A DNA stretch of 64,000 bases from NCBI RefSeq assembly GCF_017916295.1, contig NZ_JAFMSS010000001.1:1-64000 (forward strand), written 5' to 3'. Source of the DNA: Rubellimicrobium arenae (GTDB lineage: Bacteria > Pseudomonadota > Alphaproteobacteria > Rhodobacterales > Rhodobacteraceae). Below the pieces are notes generated by a model that saw nothing but the letters and a program-made list of their open reading frames with translations, ran no database searches and was not told the origin of the DNA. This document shows positions 8,869 through 17,987 of this stretch, in pieces (within the stretch, counting starts at the first letter, position 1; the number at the start of each line of letters is the position of its first letter). Made by a program: the position numbers and the translations under genes.

Positions 8869-9798
8869 CTATCCGTTGGCTGCGAGGGCGGGCGATTGCC
8901 CGGTGCGGGTGTTGGCCCAGCTGGCGGCGGTCGAGATGCCGCCCAGCGGGAAGATGTGGACCTGCTCGATCCCGAAGGCCGGGTGCGCGGCCTTGTGCGC
9001 GGCCAGCTGGTCCACGACATCGTCGGGCTCATAAGGCAGGAGAAGCTTGGTCACGTCCAGCGCGCGCTTCTGCAGCACCTGAAGCGAGGGACCCACGCCA
9101 CAGGCGATGGCGAACTTGATCAGGGTCTGGAGCTTGGCGGGACCCGCGATGCCGATATGGACCGGCAGGTCGATCCCCTCGGCCTTCAGGCGGTCCACCC
9201 AGGCGATCACGGGCTGGGCGTCGAAGCAGAACTGGGTGGCGAGCGCCAGCTTGGCTCCGGTCCGCTGCGCGAAGGCCTGCTTCCAGCGCAGGGCCTCCAT
9301 CACCATGCGGTCGGACCCGTCCGGATCGATGTCCTTGTTGCCTTCCGGGTGGCCGGCCAGGTGCAGGCGCTTGAACCCGTGATGGTCGAAGAGCCCGGTC
9401 TCCAGCAGGTCCATGGAGGAGGCGAAGTCGCCCGCCGGGTCCTTGCGCCCACCGGCGAGGATCAGGCCCTCGGTGATGCCGGCCTCGCCCTGGTAACGGG
9501 CGATCCAGTCCGCGAGCGTGGCGCGGTCGGCGATCGAGCGGGCCGGGAAGTGCGGCATGACGTCGAAGCCCTGCCCCGCGATCCGCTTGGCGGTCGCGAC
9601 CATGTCCTCGATGGCGGTGCCATCGATATGGGCGATGTAGACGCGCGTGCCGGGTGGCAGGATCGCACGGAAGTCCTCCACCTTCTCGGCGGTGCGGGGC
9701 ATGACCTCGATGGACCAGCCCTTGAGGAATTGTGCGGTGCCGATGCCGGGCGTGGCAGGAGCCTCGGCCTTGCGGCGCATGAAGGGGAGAAGCGACAT
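8869..9798 (-). CDS. Divergent methylenetetrahydrofolate reductase (MetF-like)
   Basis: This is a 309-aa MTHFR-fold protein. WSIEVMPRTAEKVEDF near residues 30-45 aligns with the SFEFFPP catalytic region of MetF and keeps its glutamate; ILAGGRKDPAGDF and LALATQFCFDAQPV match later barrel motifs. The ATG at 9798 has a perfect GGAGG six nucleotides upstream. It lies between the 98-aa PF13769-like gene and the pterin methyltransferase, with 3 bp to the latter. It should interconvert methylene- and methyl-THF, either feeding methionine synthesis or oxidising methyl-THF. Overall similarity to canonical MetF looks low. Confidence 0.82.
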   Translation of the reverse strand: MSLLPFMRRKAEAPATPGIGTAQFLKGWSIEVMPRTAEKVEDFRAILPPGTRVYIAHIDGTAIEDMVATAKRIAGQGFDVMPHFPARSIADRATLADWIARYQGEAGITEGLILAGGRKDPAGDFASSMDLLETGLFDHHGFKRLHLAGHPEGNKDIDPDGSDRMVMEALRWKQAFAQRTGAKLALATQFCFDAQPVIAWVDRLKAEGIDLPVHIGIAGPAKLQTLIKFAIACGVGPSLQVLQKRALDVTKLLLPYEPDDVVDQLAAHKAAHPAFGIEQVHIFPLGGISTAASWANTRTGQSPALAANG

Positions 9799-9824
9799 GA
9801 GAACCTCCGGAAGGCGCAGGGACG

Positions 9825-10121
9825 TCACGCCCGGCCGTCGTTGTCGATCAGCGTCCTGAGACGCGCGGTGTCGTATTCGGCCTCGATCCGATCGGCTTCG
9901 GCGCGCGCGACCTCGGCGGGCTCTCCCTCGACCGGGTAGGCCGGGGCCTTGCGCCATTCAGCGAGGTAGGAGTCGGTATCGCGCGCGCCGGCCTTCATGG
10001 CGGCACGGTCGATCGCCTGCTCGAACCGTTCGCTCAGCTGGATCTTGGTTCCACGGCGGCCCGACCCGACGATGATCTGGGCCGGGATGTCGCGCCAGTA
10101 AACGATCGTGACGTCAGGCAT
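9825..10121 (-). CDS. Small conserved protein, PF13769-like (annotated 'virulence factor')
   Basis: This 98-aa soluble protein starts MPDVTIVYWRDIPAQIIVG and has no signal peptide or membrane segment. The N-terminal TIVYWRDIPAQ pattern followed by a helical, charged C-terminal half fits the family often labelled 'virulence factor' (PF13769, from memory). The name says nothing reliable about function. It heads a compact minus-strand operon with the MTHFR-like and pterin methyltransferase genes (26 bp to the next start), so a role in folate or methyl transfer is the best guess. Confidence 0.72.
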   Translation of the reverse strand: MPDVTIVYWRDIPAQIIVGSGRRGTKIQLSERFEQAIDRAAMKAGARDTDSYLAEWRKAPAYPVEGEPAEVARAEADRIEAEYDTARLRTLIDNDGRA

Positions 10122-10278
10122 GGGGTCCTCGCAGTTCCTGGCCTGCTTCTATGCCAGGACACGACATTCGCAATGCCGGTTTTCGACATGTCCCGCGTTC
10201 CATGCGACTGCGTGAGACTTGCGCCGACCGCGCTCCTGCCGCTACAGTCGAAGCAAGTTCAGATTGGAGGGCGCGTCC

Positions 10279-11388
10279 ATGGCGCCCAGGCGTCCCGAGA
10301 GCGCGGGCGCATTCCCAATCGCGGTCGAGTCGCCCGCGCCAGCAATTCCCGATCCGGCGACGCTTTATGCGGCGCTGGACCTGGGCACTAACAGTTGCCG
10401 CATGCTGATCGCGCAGCCGAAGGGCAGCGGGTTCCATGTGGTCGACAGCTTCTCGAAGTCCGTCCAGCTCGGTCAGGGGCTGGAGGCGACGGGACGTCTG
10501 TCGCGAACGGCCATGGCCCGGACCATCGGGGCCATCCGGATCTGCAAGCAGAAGCTGGCCCGGCACAACGTCGGCCGGATGCGGCTTGTTGCGACCGAAG
10601 CCTGCCGCCGCGCCCGGAACGGCGCCCAGTTCCTCCAGCAGGTCCGCCGCGAGACGGGCCTCGCGCTCGAGATCATCCAGCCCGAGGAGGAGGCCCGGCT
10701 CGCCGTCATCTCCTGCGCGCCGCTCGTTTCGACCCGGACCGAGCAGCTTCTGGTCGTCGACATCGGCGGCGGCTCCACCGAGCTCGTCTGGATCGATCTC
10801 ACCAGCGTTCCCCGGCGGGAGCGGCCGCGCGCCATCATGCGGCTCCACGCGGGGTTCCGGCAGGCGCCTGCCCCGTTTCCGGTGGCCAAGGTCGTCGACT
10901 GGATCAGCGTGCCGCTGGGCGTCGCGACTCTCCGCGACCAGTTCGAGGACGTCGAGGACGACGCGGCCCGCTTTGCCCTGATGAGCTGGTACTTCGAGGA
11001 GAACCTCGCAGCCTTTGCCCCCTCGGCCACGCCGCAGTCGCGCGAAGGGTTCCAGATCATCGGCACCTCCGGCACCGTGACCACAGTGGCGGCGAGCCAT
11101 CTTGGCCTCAAGCGGTACGACCGCGCCAAGGTCGACGGGCTCAGGATGACCTCGGACCAGATCGACGCGGTGGTCCGGGATTACCTGATGCTAGGTCCGG
11201 ACGGACGCAGGGCCGACCCTCGAATCGGCAAGGACCGGCACGAGCTCATCATGTCGGGCGCGGCGATCCTGCAGGCCCTGATGCGGCTCTGGCCCACGGA
11301 CCGACTTTCGGTAGCGGACCGGGGCCTGCGCGAGGGGCTGCTTTACGCGCAGATGAGCGCGGACGGCGTGCTCGAGGATGCCCTCTGA
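10279..11388 (+). CDS. ppx: Ppx/GppA exopolyphosphatase / pppGpp phosphohydrolase family protein
   Basis: This 369-aa ASKHA-fold phosphatase probably acts on polyphosphate and/or pppGpp. ALDLGTNSCRMLIA (about residues 35-48) is the first phosphate-binding loop and VVDIGGGSTELVW (about 160-172) the second; GTSGTVTTVAA lies further on. Short single-domain forms like this are usual in alphaproteobacteria. ATG 10279 has GGAGG about 9 nt upstream; a start at 10219 adds a non-family extension. It is divergent from the one-carbon operon. In relatives ppx commonly sits next to rlmE; here the one-carbon genes lie between them. Confidence 0.87.
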   Translation: MAPRRPESAGAFPIAVESPAPAIPDPATLYAALDLGTNSCRMLIAQPKGSGFHVVDSFSKSVQLGQGLEATGRLSRTAMARTIGAIRICKQKLARHNVGRMRLVATEACRRARNGAQFLQQVRRETGLALEIIQPEEEARLAVISCAPLVSTRTEQLLVVDIGGGSTELVWIDLTSVPRRERPRAIMRLHAGFRQAPAPFPVAKVVDWISVPLGVATLRDQFEDVEDDAARFALMSWYFEENLAAFAPSATPQSREGFQIIGTSGTVTTVAASHLGLKRYDRAKVDGLRMTSDQIDAVVRDYLMLGPDGRRADPRIGKDRHELIMSGAAILQALMRLWPTDRLSVADRGLREGLLYAQMSADGVLEDAL

Positions 11389-11409
11389 TCCGATCCGCCC
11401 GCGCGACCG

Positions 11410-13080
11410 TCAGCCCGCCTTCAGCATGAGGCAAACCTGCCACGGGCCGAGCGTCACCTCGGCTGCCCCGTCGGCCACGGGAACGGACAGGACGGGATCC
11501 GCCACCGTCCACTCCCCCGGGGGGACTGCGATCGTGCTCGCCGTGCCGCCCAGGTTCACGGCGACAAAGACCTGCTCGCCCCCGCCGATCCGAACGAACT
11601 CCACCACGTTGCCGGCCGCCAGCATCGGGGACTGCGCGCCGGTGCGCAGCGCCTGGTGGGCCTTTCGGAAGGCAACCGCCCGACGGTAGTGCGAGAGCAT
11701 GGAGGACTCGTCCTCATCCTGGGACGCGACCGAGAGCGGCAGATGCGTTGGCGAGACCGGAAGCCAGGGGCGCCCTGTCGAGAAGCCGCCAGCCTGGTTC
11801 GATGGCTCCCAGACCATCGGCGTGCGGGCTCCGTCCCGCCCCTTGAACTCGGGCCAGAAAGCGATGCCGTAGGGATCCTGCAGGTCCTCGAACGCCACGT
11901 CGGCCTCGGGAAAGCCAAGTTCTTCGCCCTGGTACAGGCAGACCGAGCCGCGCAGGCACATCAGCAGCGTGGTGTAAGCCCTTGCGGCCTCGTCCGACAG
12001 GTTCCAGCGCGTGAAATGGCGAACGGTGTCGTGGTTCGAATAGGACCAGCACGGCCAGGCATCAGGCGCCGCCCGCGACAGGCGGTCGAAGGCGGTCGCG
12101 ATGAAGGGGGCCGTGGCACGGCTCGGCTGGAGCAGCTCGAAGGGGTAGCACATCTGCACCTTGTCCCCGCCGCTCGTGTATTCGGCCATGATCTCGAGGC
12201 CACGCTGCGCGTCGCCCACCTCGCCCACCGCCGCCGCACCGTAGGGCACCAGCTCGGACCGAAATCTCCGCAGGAATTCAAGGTTCTCGGGTTGGTTCTT
12301 CGAGAACAGGTGGAGCTGGTGGTTGTAGGGGTTGACCGACGGCGCGATGGAGTCGTTCCGCATCTCCTTCGGAAGTGGAGGGTTGTCCCGCAGATATCTG
12401 TCGGCAAAGTAGAAGTTGATGGTGTCCAGCCGGAACCCGTCGACCCCGCGCTTCAGCCAGAACCGCACCACGTCGAGAAGCGCGTCCTGCACCTCGGGGT
12501 CGTGGAGGTTGAGGTCCGGCTGGGAGGTCAGGAAATTGTGCAGGTAATACTGCTCGCGCCCGGGATGCCATTGCCACGCCGAGCCGCCGAACACGGACAG
12601 CCAGTTGTTCGGCGGCGACCCGTCGGCCTTGGGTTCGGCCCAGACATACCAGTTGGCCCGCGGGTTGTCGCGCGACTGCTTGCTTTCCATGAACCAGGGA
12701 TGCCGGTCGGACGTGTGCGACAGGACCAGGTCGATCATGACCCTCAGTCCGAGATCGTGGGCGGTCGCAACGACGCGGTCGAAGTCCGCCAGCGTCCCGA
12801 ACATCGGATCGACGTCGCAGTAGTCCGAAACGTCGTAGCCGAAGTCCTTCATCGGCGAGGTGAAGAAGGGGCTGATCCAGATCGCCTCGGCCCCGAGGCG
12901 GGCGATGTGCGGCAGGCGGTCGGCGATGCCGGCAAGGTCTCCGATCCCGTCCCCGTCCGAGTCCTGGTAGCTCCGGGGATAGATCTGGTAGATGACCGCC
13001 CCACGCCACCATTCCGGATCCAAGGGAAGAGGCGTCACTCCGGGGAGGTAATCAGGTCCGGTCTCGCTGGTTGACAGCAT
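11410..13080 (-). CDS. Alpha-glucosidase, glycoside hydrolase family 13
   Basis: This 556-aa cytoplasmic enzyme probably releases glucose from alpha-glucosides (sucrose, maltose, trehalose-type sugars). The DSDGDGIGD metal-type loop is at residues 40-48, the catalytic nucleophile Asp219 in GFRLDTIN, the acid/base Glu287 in AVGEVGD and the third acid Asp351 in SNHDT. There is no signal peptide. ATG 13080 has GAGGA 6 nt upstream; a frame to 13185 is not family-like. It is divergent from glucokinase, which can use its product. No transporter for the sugar is present next to it. Confidence 0.9.
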   Translation of the reverse strand: MLSTSETGPDYLPGVTPLPLDPEWWRGAVIYQIYPRSYQDSDGDGIGDLAGIADRLPHIARLGAEAIWISPFFTSPMKDFGYDVSDYCDVDPMFGTLADFDRVVATAHDLGLRVMIDLVLSHTSDRHPWFMESKQSRDNPRANWYVWAEPKADGSPPNNWLSVFGGSAWQWHPGREQYYLHNFLTSQPDLNLHDPEVQDALLDVVRFWLKRGVDGFRLDTINFYFADRYLRDNPPLPKEMRNDSIAPSVNPYNHQLHLFSKNQPENLEFLRRFRSELVPYGAAAVGEVGDAQRGLEIMAEYTSGGDKVQMCYPFELLQPSRATAPFIATAFDRLSRAAPDAWPCWSYSNHDTVRHFTRWNLSDEAARAYTTLLMCLRGSVCLYQGEELGFPEADVAFEDLQDPYGIAFWPEFKGRDGARTPMVWEPSNQAGGFSTGRPWLPVSPTHLPLSVASQDEDESSMLSHYRRAVAFRKAHQALRTGAQSPMLAAGNVVEFVRIGGGEQVFVAVNLGGTASTIAVPPGEWTVADPVLSVPVADGAAEVTLGPWQVCLMLKAG

Positions 13081-13265
13081 CGTTGTCCTCGTTGAACGGG
13101 CAGAGGTGGTGTTGGCAGACCCCGGAGTCGACGTCCAGAGTCCCCCCAGAGCCGCACAGATGTTCCGGGGGCAGCCTCCTGGCAAGTTCGGCCTGCGTCG
13201 CGCAACCTTGATGCCCGGTGCCGAAGGAGCCTATGAGCATCGAAGCCCCTGCCACGAGGTTCCCC

Positions 13266-14249
13266 ATGCCCGTTCCGTCCTCCATGCTGACCTTGGTTGC
13301 CGACGTCGGCGGGACCAATACGCGCGTTGCGATCGCACAAGGGTCGGAGGTGGTGACCTCGACCATCCGGCGTTACGCGAATGCCGATTACCCGACCCTG
13401 GAGGATGCGCTGCGTCGCTTCATCTCCGACGAAGCGGTCAGCGGACTGGCGGCGGCCTGCGTCGCCGTGGCGGGTCCGGTCAAGGATGGACGCGGGACCC
13501 TGACCAATCGCGACTGGGCCATCGACAACGCGACCCTGAGCCGGGCGACAGGGGCCCCGACCGCCGCGATCCTCAACGATCTTCAGGCGCAGGGTCATGC
13601 GATCGGCTTCGTCGACCCGGCCCGGACCATCTCTGTCATCCCCGCCACCGAGATCATCCCCCATGCGCCCAAGCTGGTGATCAACCTGGGCACGGGCTTC
13701 AACATCGCCCAGGTGTTCGACACCGAGGCGGGGCGTCTCGTGCCAGCGGCCGAGGCCGGGCATGTCACCCTGCCCGTCCGCTCCGAACGTGACCTTCGTC
13801 TGGCCCGGTTCGTCGGGCAGACGCATGGGTTCGGTTCGGTCGAGGAGGTTCTGTCCGGCCGGGGCATCGTGCAGGTCTTCGACTGGCTCGGCCAGGAGGA
13901 GGGCGACGACCGGCGCGCGACCTCGTCCGAGATCATGGACGAGATGTCCCGCGAGGCCGACAGCCGGGCCGGCCGGGCCGGTCGCGTCTTCGTGCAGATG
14001 CTCGGAGCCGTGGCTGGGGATCTGGCACTGACGACCTTGCCTTTTGGGGGTATCTGGCTCGTCGGCGGGCTCGCACGGGCCTTTGGCCCTTATCTGGCAG
14101 AGTTCGGGTTCGCCGAAGCCTTCCGCGACAAGGGGCGCTTCTCGGAGTTCATGAGGAGCTTCGGGGTCGGGATCATCGAGGACGACAACGCGGCCCTGAC
14201 GGGGTCCGCGGCGCACATCGCCGGGATCCTGCAGCGACGTCTCATCTGA
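13266..14249 (+). CDS. glk: Glucokinase
   Basis: This protein of about 327 aa phosphorylates glucose to glucose 6-phosphate with ATP, feeding zwf-pgl-pgi 9 kb away. LVADVGGTNTRVAIA is the N-terminal phosphate loop, VAVAGPV and LTNRDWAID follow, and LGTGFNIA and EAGHVTLPV mark the glucose-binding part. In-frame ATGs lie at 13233, 13266 and 13284; I choose 13266 (GAGG six nt upstream), but 13233 also has AAGGAG close by. It stands head to head with the alpha-glucosidase. Its stop codon lies inside a terminator-like hairpin. Confidence 0.9.
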   Translation: MPVPSSMLTLVADVGGTNTRVAIAQGSEVVTSTIRRYANADYPTLEDALRRFISDEAVSGLAAACVAVAGPVKDGRGTLTNRDWAIDNATLSRATGAPTAAILNDLQAQGHAIGFVDPARTISVIPATEIIPHAPKLVINLGTGFNIAQVFDTEAGRLVPAAEAGHVTLPVRSERDLRLARFVGQTHGFGSVEEVLSGRGIVQVFDWLGQEEGDDRRATSSEIMDEMSREADSRAGRAGRVFVQMLGAVAGDLALTTLPFGGIWLVGGLARAFGPYLAEFGFAEAFRDKGRFSEFMRSFGVGIIEDDNAALTGSAAHIAGILQRRLI

Positions 14250-14283
14250 GCAGGGTGCAGGTGACCTCAGGCCTGCCCTGCTC
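14248..14283 (+). terminator. Hairpin overlapping the glk stop codon
   Basis: GAGCAGGG (14248-14255) pairs perfectly with CCCTGCTC (14276-14283), and an inner CAGG/CCTG extends the stem across a 2-nt bulge. There is no T run. The GA of the glk TGA stop is part of the stem. It lies between the convergent genes glk and cckA. Confidence 0.5.
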
Positions 14284-14404
14284 GTCTGAGGATTGACCGC
14301 CCCCTGAGTCCAAGCCGGCAAGCGCGGAATCATATCACAACGTGCAGAACCGGCCGGACCGCGCGGCGGGGACACGGCGCCGGTCATCGCGAGATCGGAA
14401 CACG

Positions 14405-16738
14405 CTAGTCCGTGGAGAGCTGACGCTCGACCAGCGCGGTGAGTTCAGTGAGAGAGAAGGGTTTCGGCAGGAACACCGAGCCCGGCACCTGTGCCTTCCG
14501 TTCCGTGAACGTCTCCTCGGCGTAGCCGGAGGCGAAGATGACCTTGAGACCTGGCCGCGTGGCCAGAGCGGCCTGCACCCAGCTCGGGCCGTCCATGTCC
14601 GGGAGCACGACGTCGGTCAGGATCAGGTCCAGTTGCAGGTCGGGATCCGACAGGACATCGAGGGCCGCCGCCGCGGTTGCGGCCTCACGGACGTTGTGCC
14701 CGCGCAGGCGGAGCGCCCGCGCCGCAAAGGCCCGGACCGGGTCTTCATCCTCCACGAGCAGGATGGTGGCCGTCGTCGGGCGAAGGACCGGACGCTGGCT
14801 CACAGGTCGCGGAGCTTCGTCCTTGGGGCGATCATGCGCAGGCAGCCAGAGCGTGAACGTCGAGCCCCGGCCGACCTCGCTTTCCACGAAGATGAAGCCG
14901 CCGGACTGCTTGACGATGCCGTAGACCGTGGAAAGCCCCAGCCCAGTCCCCTCACCCGGCTTCTTGGTGGTGTAGAAGGGCTCGAAGATCTTCGACAGGC
15001 GGTCAGGTGGAATGCCGACCCCCTCGTCCGTGACCTGCACGAGCACATACCGCCCGGCCGGGACGTTGGCGCGGCCGATGGTCTGGGGAAGGTCCAGATG
15101 CCGGTTGGTCGTCTCGATGCGGATCGTCCCGCCGGTCGGCATGGCATCCCGCGCGTTCACCACGAGATTCATGATGACCTGTTCCAGTTGGCGCCGGTCA
15201 GCCCGGACGTGCAGCAAGGCAGGGTCGTGATGAAGCGCCAGACTGACCTTTTCGCCCACGAGGCGGTTGAGCAGATGCGTCAGGTCCGACAGGGCATCCC
15301 GCAGGTCCAGCGTTTCCGGCATCATGTTCTGCTTCCGCGAGAATGCCAGAAGCTGTCCCACCAAACTGGCCGCGCGGTTCACGTTATGTCGGATCTGGAT
15401 CAGGTCCGCGTATTCCAGGTCGCCCTCGTCGTGCCGCAACAGCAACAGGTCGCAATGTCCCGAGATCGCGGTCAGCAGGTTGTTGAAGTCATGGGCGACC
15501 CCGCCGGCCAACTGACCCAGGGCCTGCATCTTCTGGCTTTGGGTGAACTGCGCCTCCAGGGCCTTCAGCTCGCTGACGTCGTCCAAGACGGCGATCAACT
15601 GCGGGGTGTCGGCCGGACCCGCAGGACTGAGCGAGACCCGGACCACGGTGTCCTGATACGCCCCCGAGCCCCGCAGGACCTGCGGCCCCGCGTTGGGCCG
15701 CCCATCCATCACATCCGACACCCACTCGATGATCGGGCGACCCAGGCCTTCCAGGATGTCGGACAGCCGGACGTCCGGTCCCAAAGGCATGGGCAGTAGC
15801 GTCCGGGCGTGTCGGTTGGCCGCCAGGATGACCCCCGACGGACCGATCTTCAGGAGCGGGACCGGGAGATCCTCGACGGCCGCCCATTCGCCCAGACCCG
15901 GCTGTATCTCCGGCGGCGGCAGCAGGAGGATCGTCCGGTTCCCGCCGGGCAACCGGGTCGCCTCCGCCACGAGTTGCAGGCGACGGTCGCCGAAGCAGGA
16001 CACGAACTGCACCCGACCCAGCCGCAACGGAGCATCCGCCGCAAGCTCATCGATGTGCTGTGGCAGGATCCCCCCCAGCGCCCGGAAGGCCGCATTTCCC
16101 GAAAGGATAGCCCCCTCGGCGTCGGCCTGAACCGAGGCGATCTCCGTTCGTTCCGCACCGTCGCGTTCCATGCGCCAGATGGCGAGATCCGGTGCGACGC
16201 GGTGAACCGAGAGCCGGACCTTGCGATCCGGCGACGCCAGCGCTTCGTTCGCAAAGCCGCTTTCTCGCGCTCGGGCAAGCAGACGATCCATGGTCGCCTC
16301 GGCATCGGCGACAAGCGGCCGCAACACCTCGGCCAAGGTGTCCTGCGACGGGAGGCTTTCGCCATGACGCAGGATCCTGCCCGCCTCATCGACGAGGAAG
16401 CCCTCTGAGGGATCATGCTCGGCAAAGGCCATGAAGGCCTGGATCTGGGCCTGTCGCATGGCGGAGCGCCAAAGCATGGCGGCGACCACGACGATTGCGA
16501 CGCCGAACAGGATCGCGCCGGCGAACCGAGCCGTCATCCGGAGCCAATCCGAGACAGGCAGAGCCGACCCGGCCGTGATGAGGACGGCTGCCAGCAGGAC
16601 GCCCGACGCCAGCGACCCGCGACGTCGGTGCGAGGTCGAGTCCTGGCCAGGAGGAGCGCGTCTGCGACGGCCGCTCCCATGATCGGGAAGGGCCGATGCC
16701 CCGTCCGCCCCGGCACGTTTGCGATCCGCTTCGGTCAC
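14405..16738 (-). CDS. cckA: Hybrid sensor histidine kinase CckA
   Basis: This 777-aa kinase starts the CckA-ChpT-CtrA phosphorelay that controls cell cycle, motility or gene-transfer-agent genes in alphaproteobacteria. Two membrane helices lie at about residues 43-62 and 70-90, PAS-like sensing regions at about 110-390, and the H-box GGVAHDFNNLLTAI carries phospho-His416. The ATPase has NLVVNARDAM, DEGVGIPP and GTGLGLSTVYGI. The C-terminal receiver domain holds Asp708 in LTDVVLPDMDG. Domain order and motifs match CckA. It starts 82 bp after the rsmB stop and could be cotranscribed with it. Confidence 0.93.
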   Translation of the reverse strand: MTEADRKRAGADGASALPDHGSGRRRRAPPGQDSTSHRRRGSLASGVLLAAVLITAGSALPVSDWLRMTARFAGAILFGVAIVVVAAMLWRSAMRQAQIQAFMAFAEHDPSEGFLVDEAGRILRHGESLPSQDTLAEVLRPLVADAEATMDRLLARARESGFANEALASPDRKVRLSVHRVAPDLAIWRMERDGAERTEIASVQADAEGAILSGNAAFRALGGILPQHIDELAADAPLRLGRVQFVSCFGDRRLQLVAEATRLPGGNRTILLLPPPEIQPGLGEWAAVEDLPVPLLKIGPSGVILAANRHARTLLPMPLGPDVRLSDILEGLGRPIIEWVSDVMDGRPNAGPQVLRGSGAYQDTVVRVSLSPAGPADTPQLIAVLDDVSELKALEAQFTQSQKMQALGQLAGGVAHDFNNLLTAISGHCDLLLLRHDEGDLEYADLIQIRHNVNRAASLVGQLLAFSRKQNMMPETLDLRDALSDLTHLLNRLVGEKVSLALHHDPALLHVRADRRQLEQVIMNLVVNARDAMPTGGTIRIETTNRHLDLPQTIGRANVPAGRYVLVQVTDEGVGIPPDRLSKIFEPFYTTKKPGEGTGLGLSTVYGIVKQSGGFIFVESEVGRGSTFTLWLPAHDRPKDEAPRPVSQRPVLRPTTATILLVEDEDPVRAFAARALRLRGHNVREAATAAAALDVLSDPDLQLDLILTDVVLPDMDGPSWVQAALATRPGLKVIFASGYAEETFTERKAQVPGSVFLPKPFSLTELTALVERQLSTD

Positions 16739-16820
16739 CTGACCTCCTGCCCGCTCAAGCGTTCGAGACAGACCACAGAATGCTTAACTTCCGGTTAAGA
16801 TGCGCCAGCGGGTCCGCGTC

Positions 16821-17984
16821 TCAGGACGTTCGCCGGAGAACCGTTTGGAAGAAGCCGTCCCCCTCCTCGCCCGGGGACAGCCGCATCCGGTCCACCACCA
16901 CCCATCCGGGATGGTGGCCCAGGAATGCGTCGACACGATGTTCGCATTCGTCCAAAAGGACGGAACAGGTCGCGTAGGCGAGGTGTCCGCCGGTCCGGAC
17001 CAGCGGCGCGGCCTTGGTCAGAATCTGATCCTGAATGGCGCAAAGCTCGTCCAGACGGTCCGGCGTCAGGCGCCATTTGGCATCGGGGGTTCGCCGCCAA
17101 GTGCCGCTGCCCGAGCATGGGGCGTCCACGAGAACCAGATCGTAGGGGGCAGAGGCGACCGGGTCCTGAACTGTCGTGACGTGGAGCCCGGCCCGGTCCG
17201 CCCGGGGCGGGAGGTCGATCATCCTCCGGGCGTCGATGTCATGAGCATGGAGGCTCATCTCCGCCAGGGCGCCCATGGCCAGAGTCTTGCCGCCGCCGCC
17301 CGCGCAATAGTCCAGGACCCTCGCACCGGGTGCCACAGGCAGCCGGAGGACGGCGGCCTGGGACGAGGCGTCCTGAAGCTCGACGAGGCCGCCCAGGTAG
17401 GCCTTGGAACCTCCGACCCTGGCCGCCCCCTCGGTGACCCGGAGCGCGGTCCGAACCTGCGCGCTGGGCTCGGTCGAGATGCCCTCCGCCGCGAGGAGGG
17501 ATCGCGCCTCCTCTGGGGTGGCCTTGCGGAGGTTGACCCTCAGGTGAACAGGCGCGCGGGCCGTCAAGGCGAGGCAGACCTGCTCGACTTCGGGGCCCAG
17601 AGAGGCCTGCAGCCGCGGCAAAAGCCAGTCCGGCACATCCAGCCGCACCGCGAGCGGCGCATCCGACAGGTCGAGACCACCGTCGCCCTCCGTCGGCGGA
17701 GCCAGGGCGTGCCCCTCGCCGGTCATCATCGACGCCGGATCGACCCCCGCAAAACGCAGGCGCCCGAGCATGAGCCCGCGCCCGGTCTCGGACCCGCCGA
17801 CCCAGGCCAGCGAGCGACGTCGGCGCAGCGCATCGTAGACGAGGTCCCGGACTGCCGCGCGATCCTTGCTCCCGGCAAAGCGCGAGGCGCGCGCCCAGTT
17901 GGTGAGCGCCCGCTCGGCTGGGGTGCCGGCCAGCACCTCATCGAGGAGATCGGCCGCGGCCGCTATGCGGGCCCCTGGCGTCAT
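16821..17984 (-). CDS. rsmB: 16S rRNA (cytosine-5)-methyltransferase, RsmB/Sun family
   Basis: This 387-aa protein is an AdoMet-dependent RNA m5C methyltransferase of the NOL1/NOP2/Sun family. An N-terminal NusB-like helical region (ADLLDEVLAGTPAERALTNWAR) precedes the catalytic domain. VLDYCAGGGGKTLAM binds AdoMet, VDAPCSGSGTWRRTPD carries the release cysteine and YATCSVLLDECE the catalytic cysteine. The ATG is 3 bp after the guaB stop, so the two are probably cotranscribed. Confidence 0.88.
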   Translation of the reverse strand: MTPGARIAAAADLLDEVLAGTPAERALTNWARASRFAGSKDRAAVRDLVYDALRRRRSLAWVGGSETGRGLMLGRLRFAGVDPASMMTGEGHALAPPTEGDGGLDLSDAPLAVRLDVPDWLLPRLQASLGPEVEQVCLALTARAPVHLRVNLRKATPEEARSLLAAEGISTEPSAQVRTALRVTEGAARVGGSKAYLGGLVELQDASSQAAVLRLPVAPGARVLDYCAGGGGKTLAMGALAEMSLHAHDIDARRMIDLPPRADRAGLHVTTVQDPVASAPYDLVLVDAPCSGSGTWRRTPDAKWRLTPDRLDELCAIQDQILTKAAPLVRTGGHLAYATCSVLLDECEHRVDAFLGHHPGWVVVDRMRLSPGEEGDGFFQTVLRRTS

Positions 17985-17987
17985 GCG

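Noticed and set aside
7636..9939. A 767-codon open frame on the plus strand antisense to rlmE, the pterin methyltransferase and MTHFR genes
   Set aside because: It mirrors the G/C-rich third positions of the opposite-strand genes, has a His/Arg/Gly-rich, domain-free translation and no ribosome site. The same applies to frames antisense to smoGFK (883-2772), guaB/RamA-like (19066-21693) and rne (48499-51360).
9825..10121. Virulence function suggested by the family label
   Set aside because: There are no secretion signals or pathogenicity genes; it sits in a one-carbon operon.
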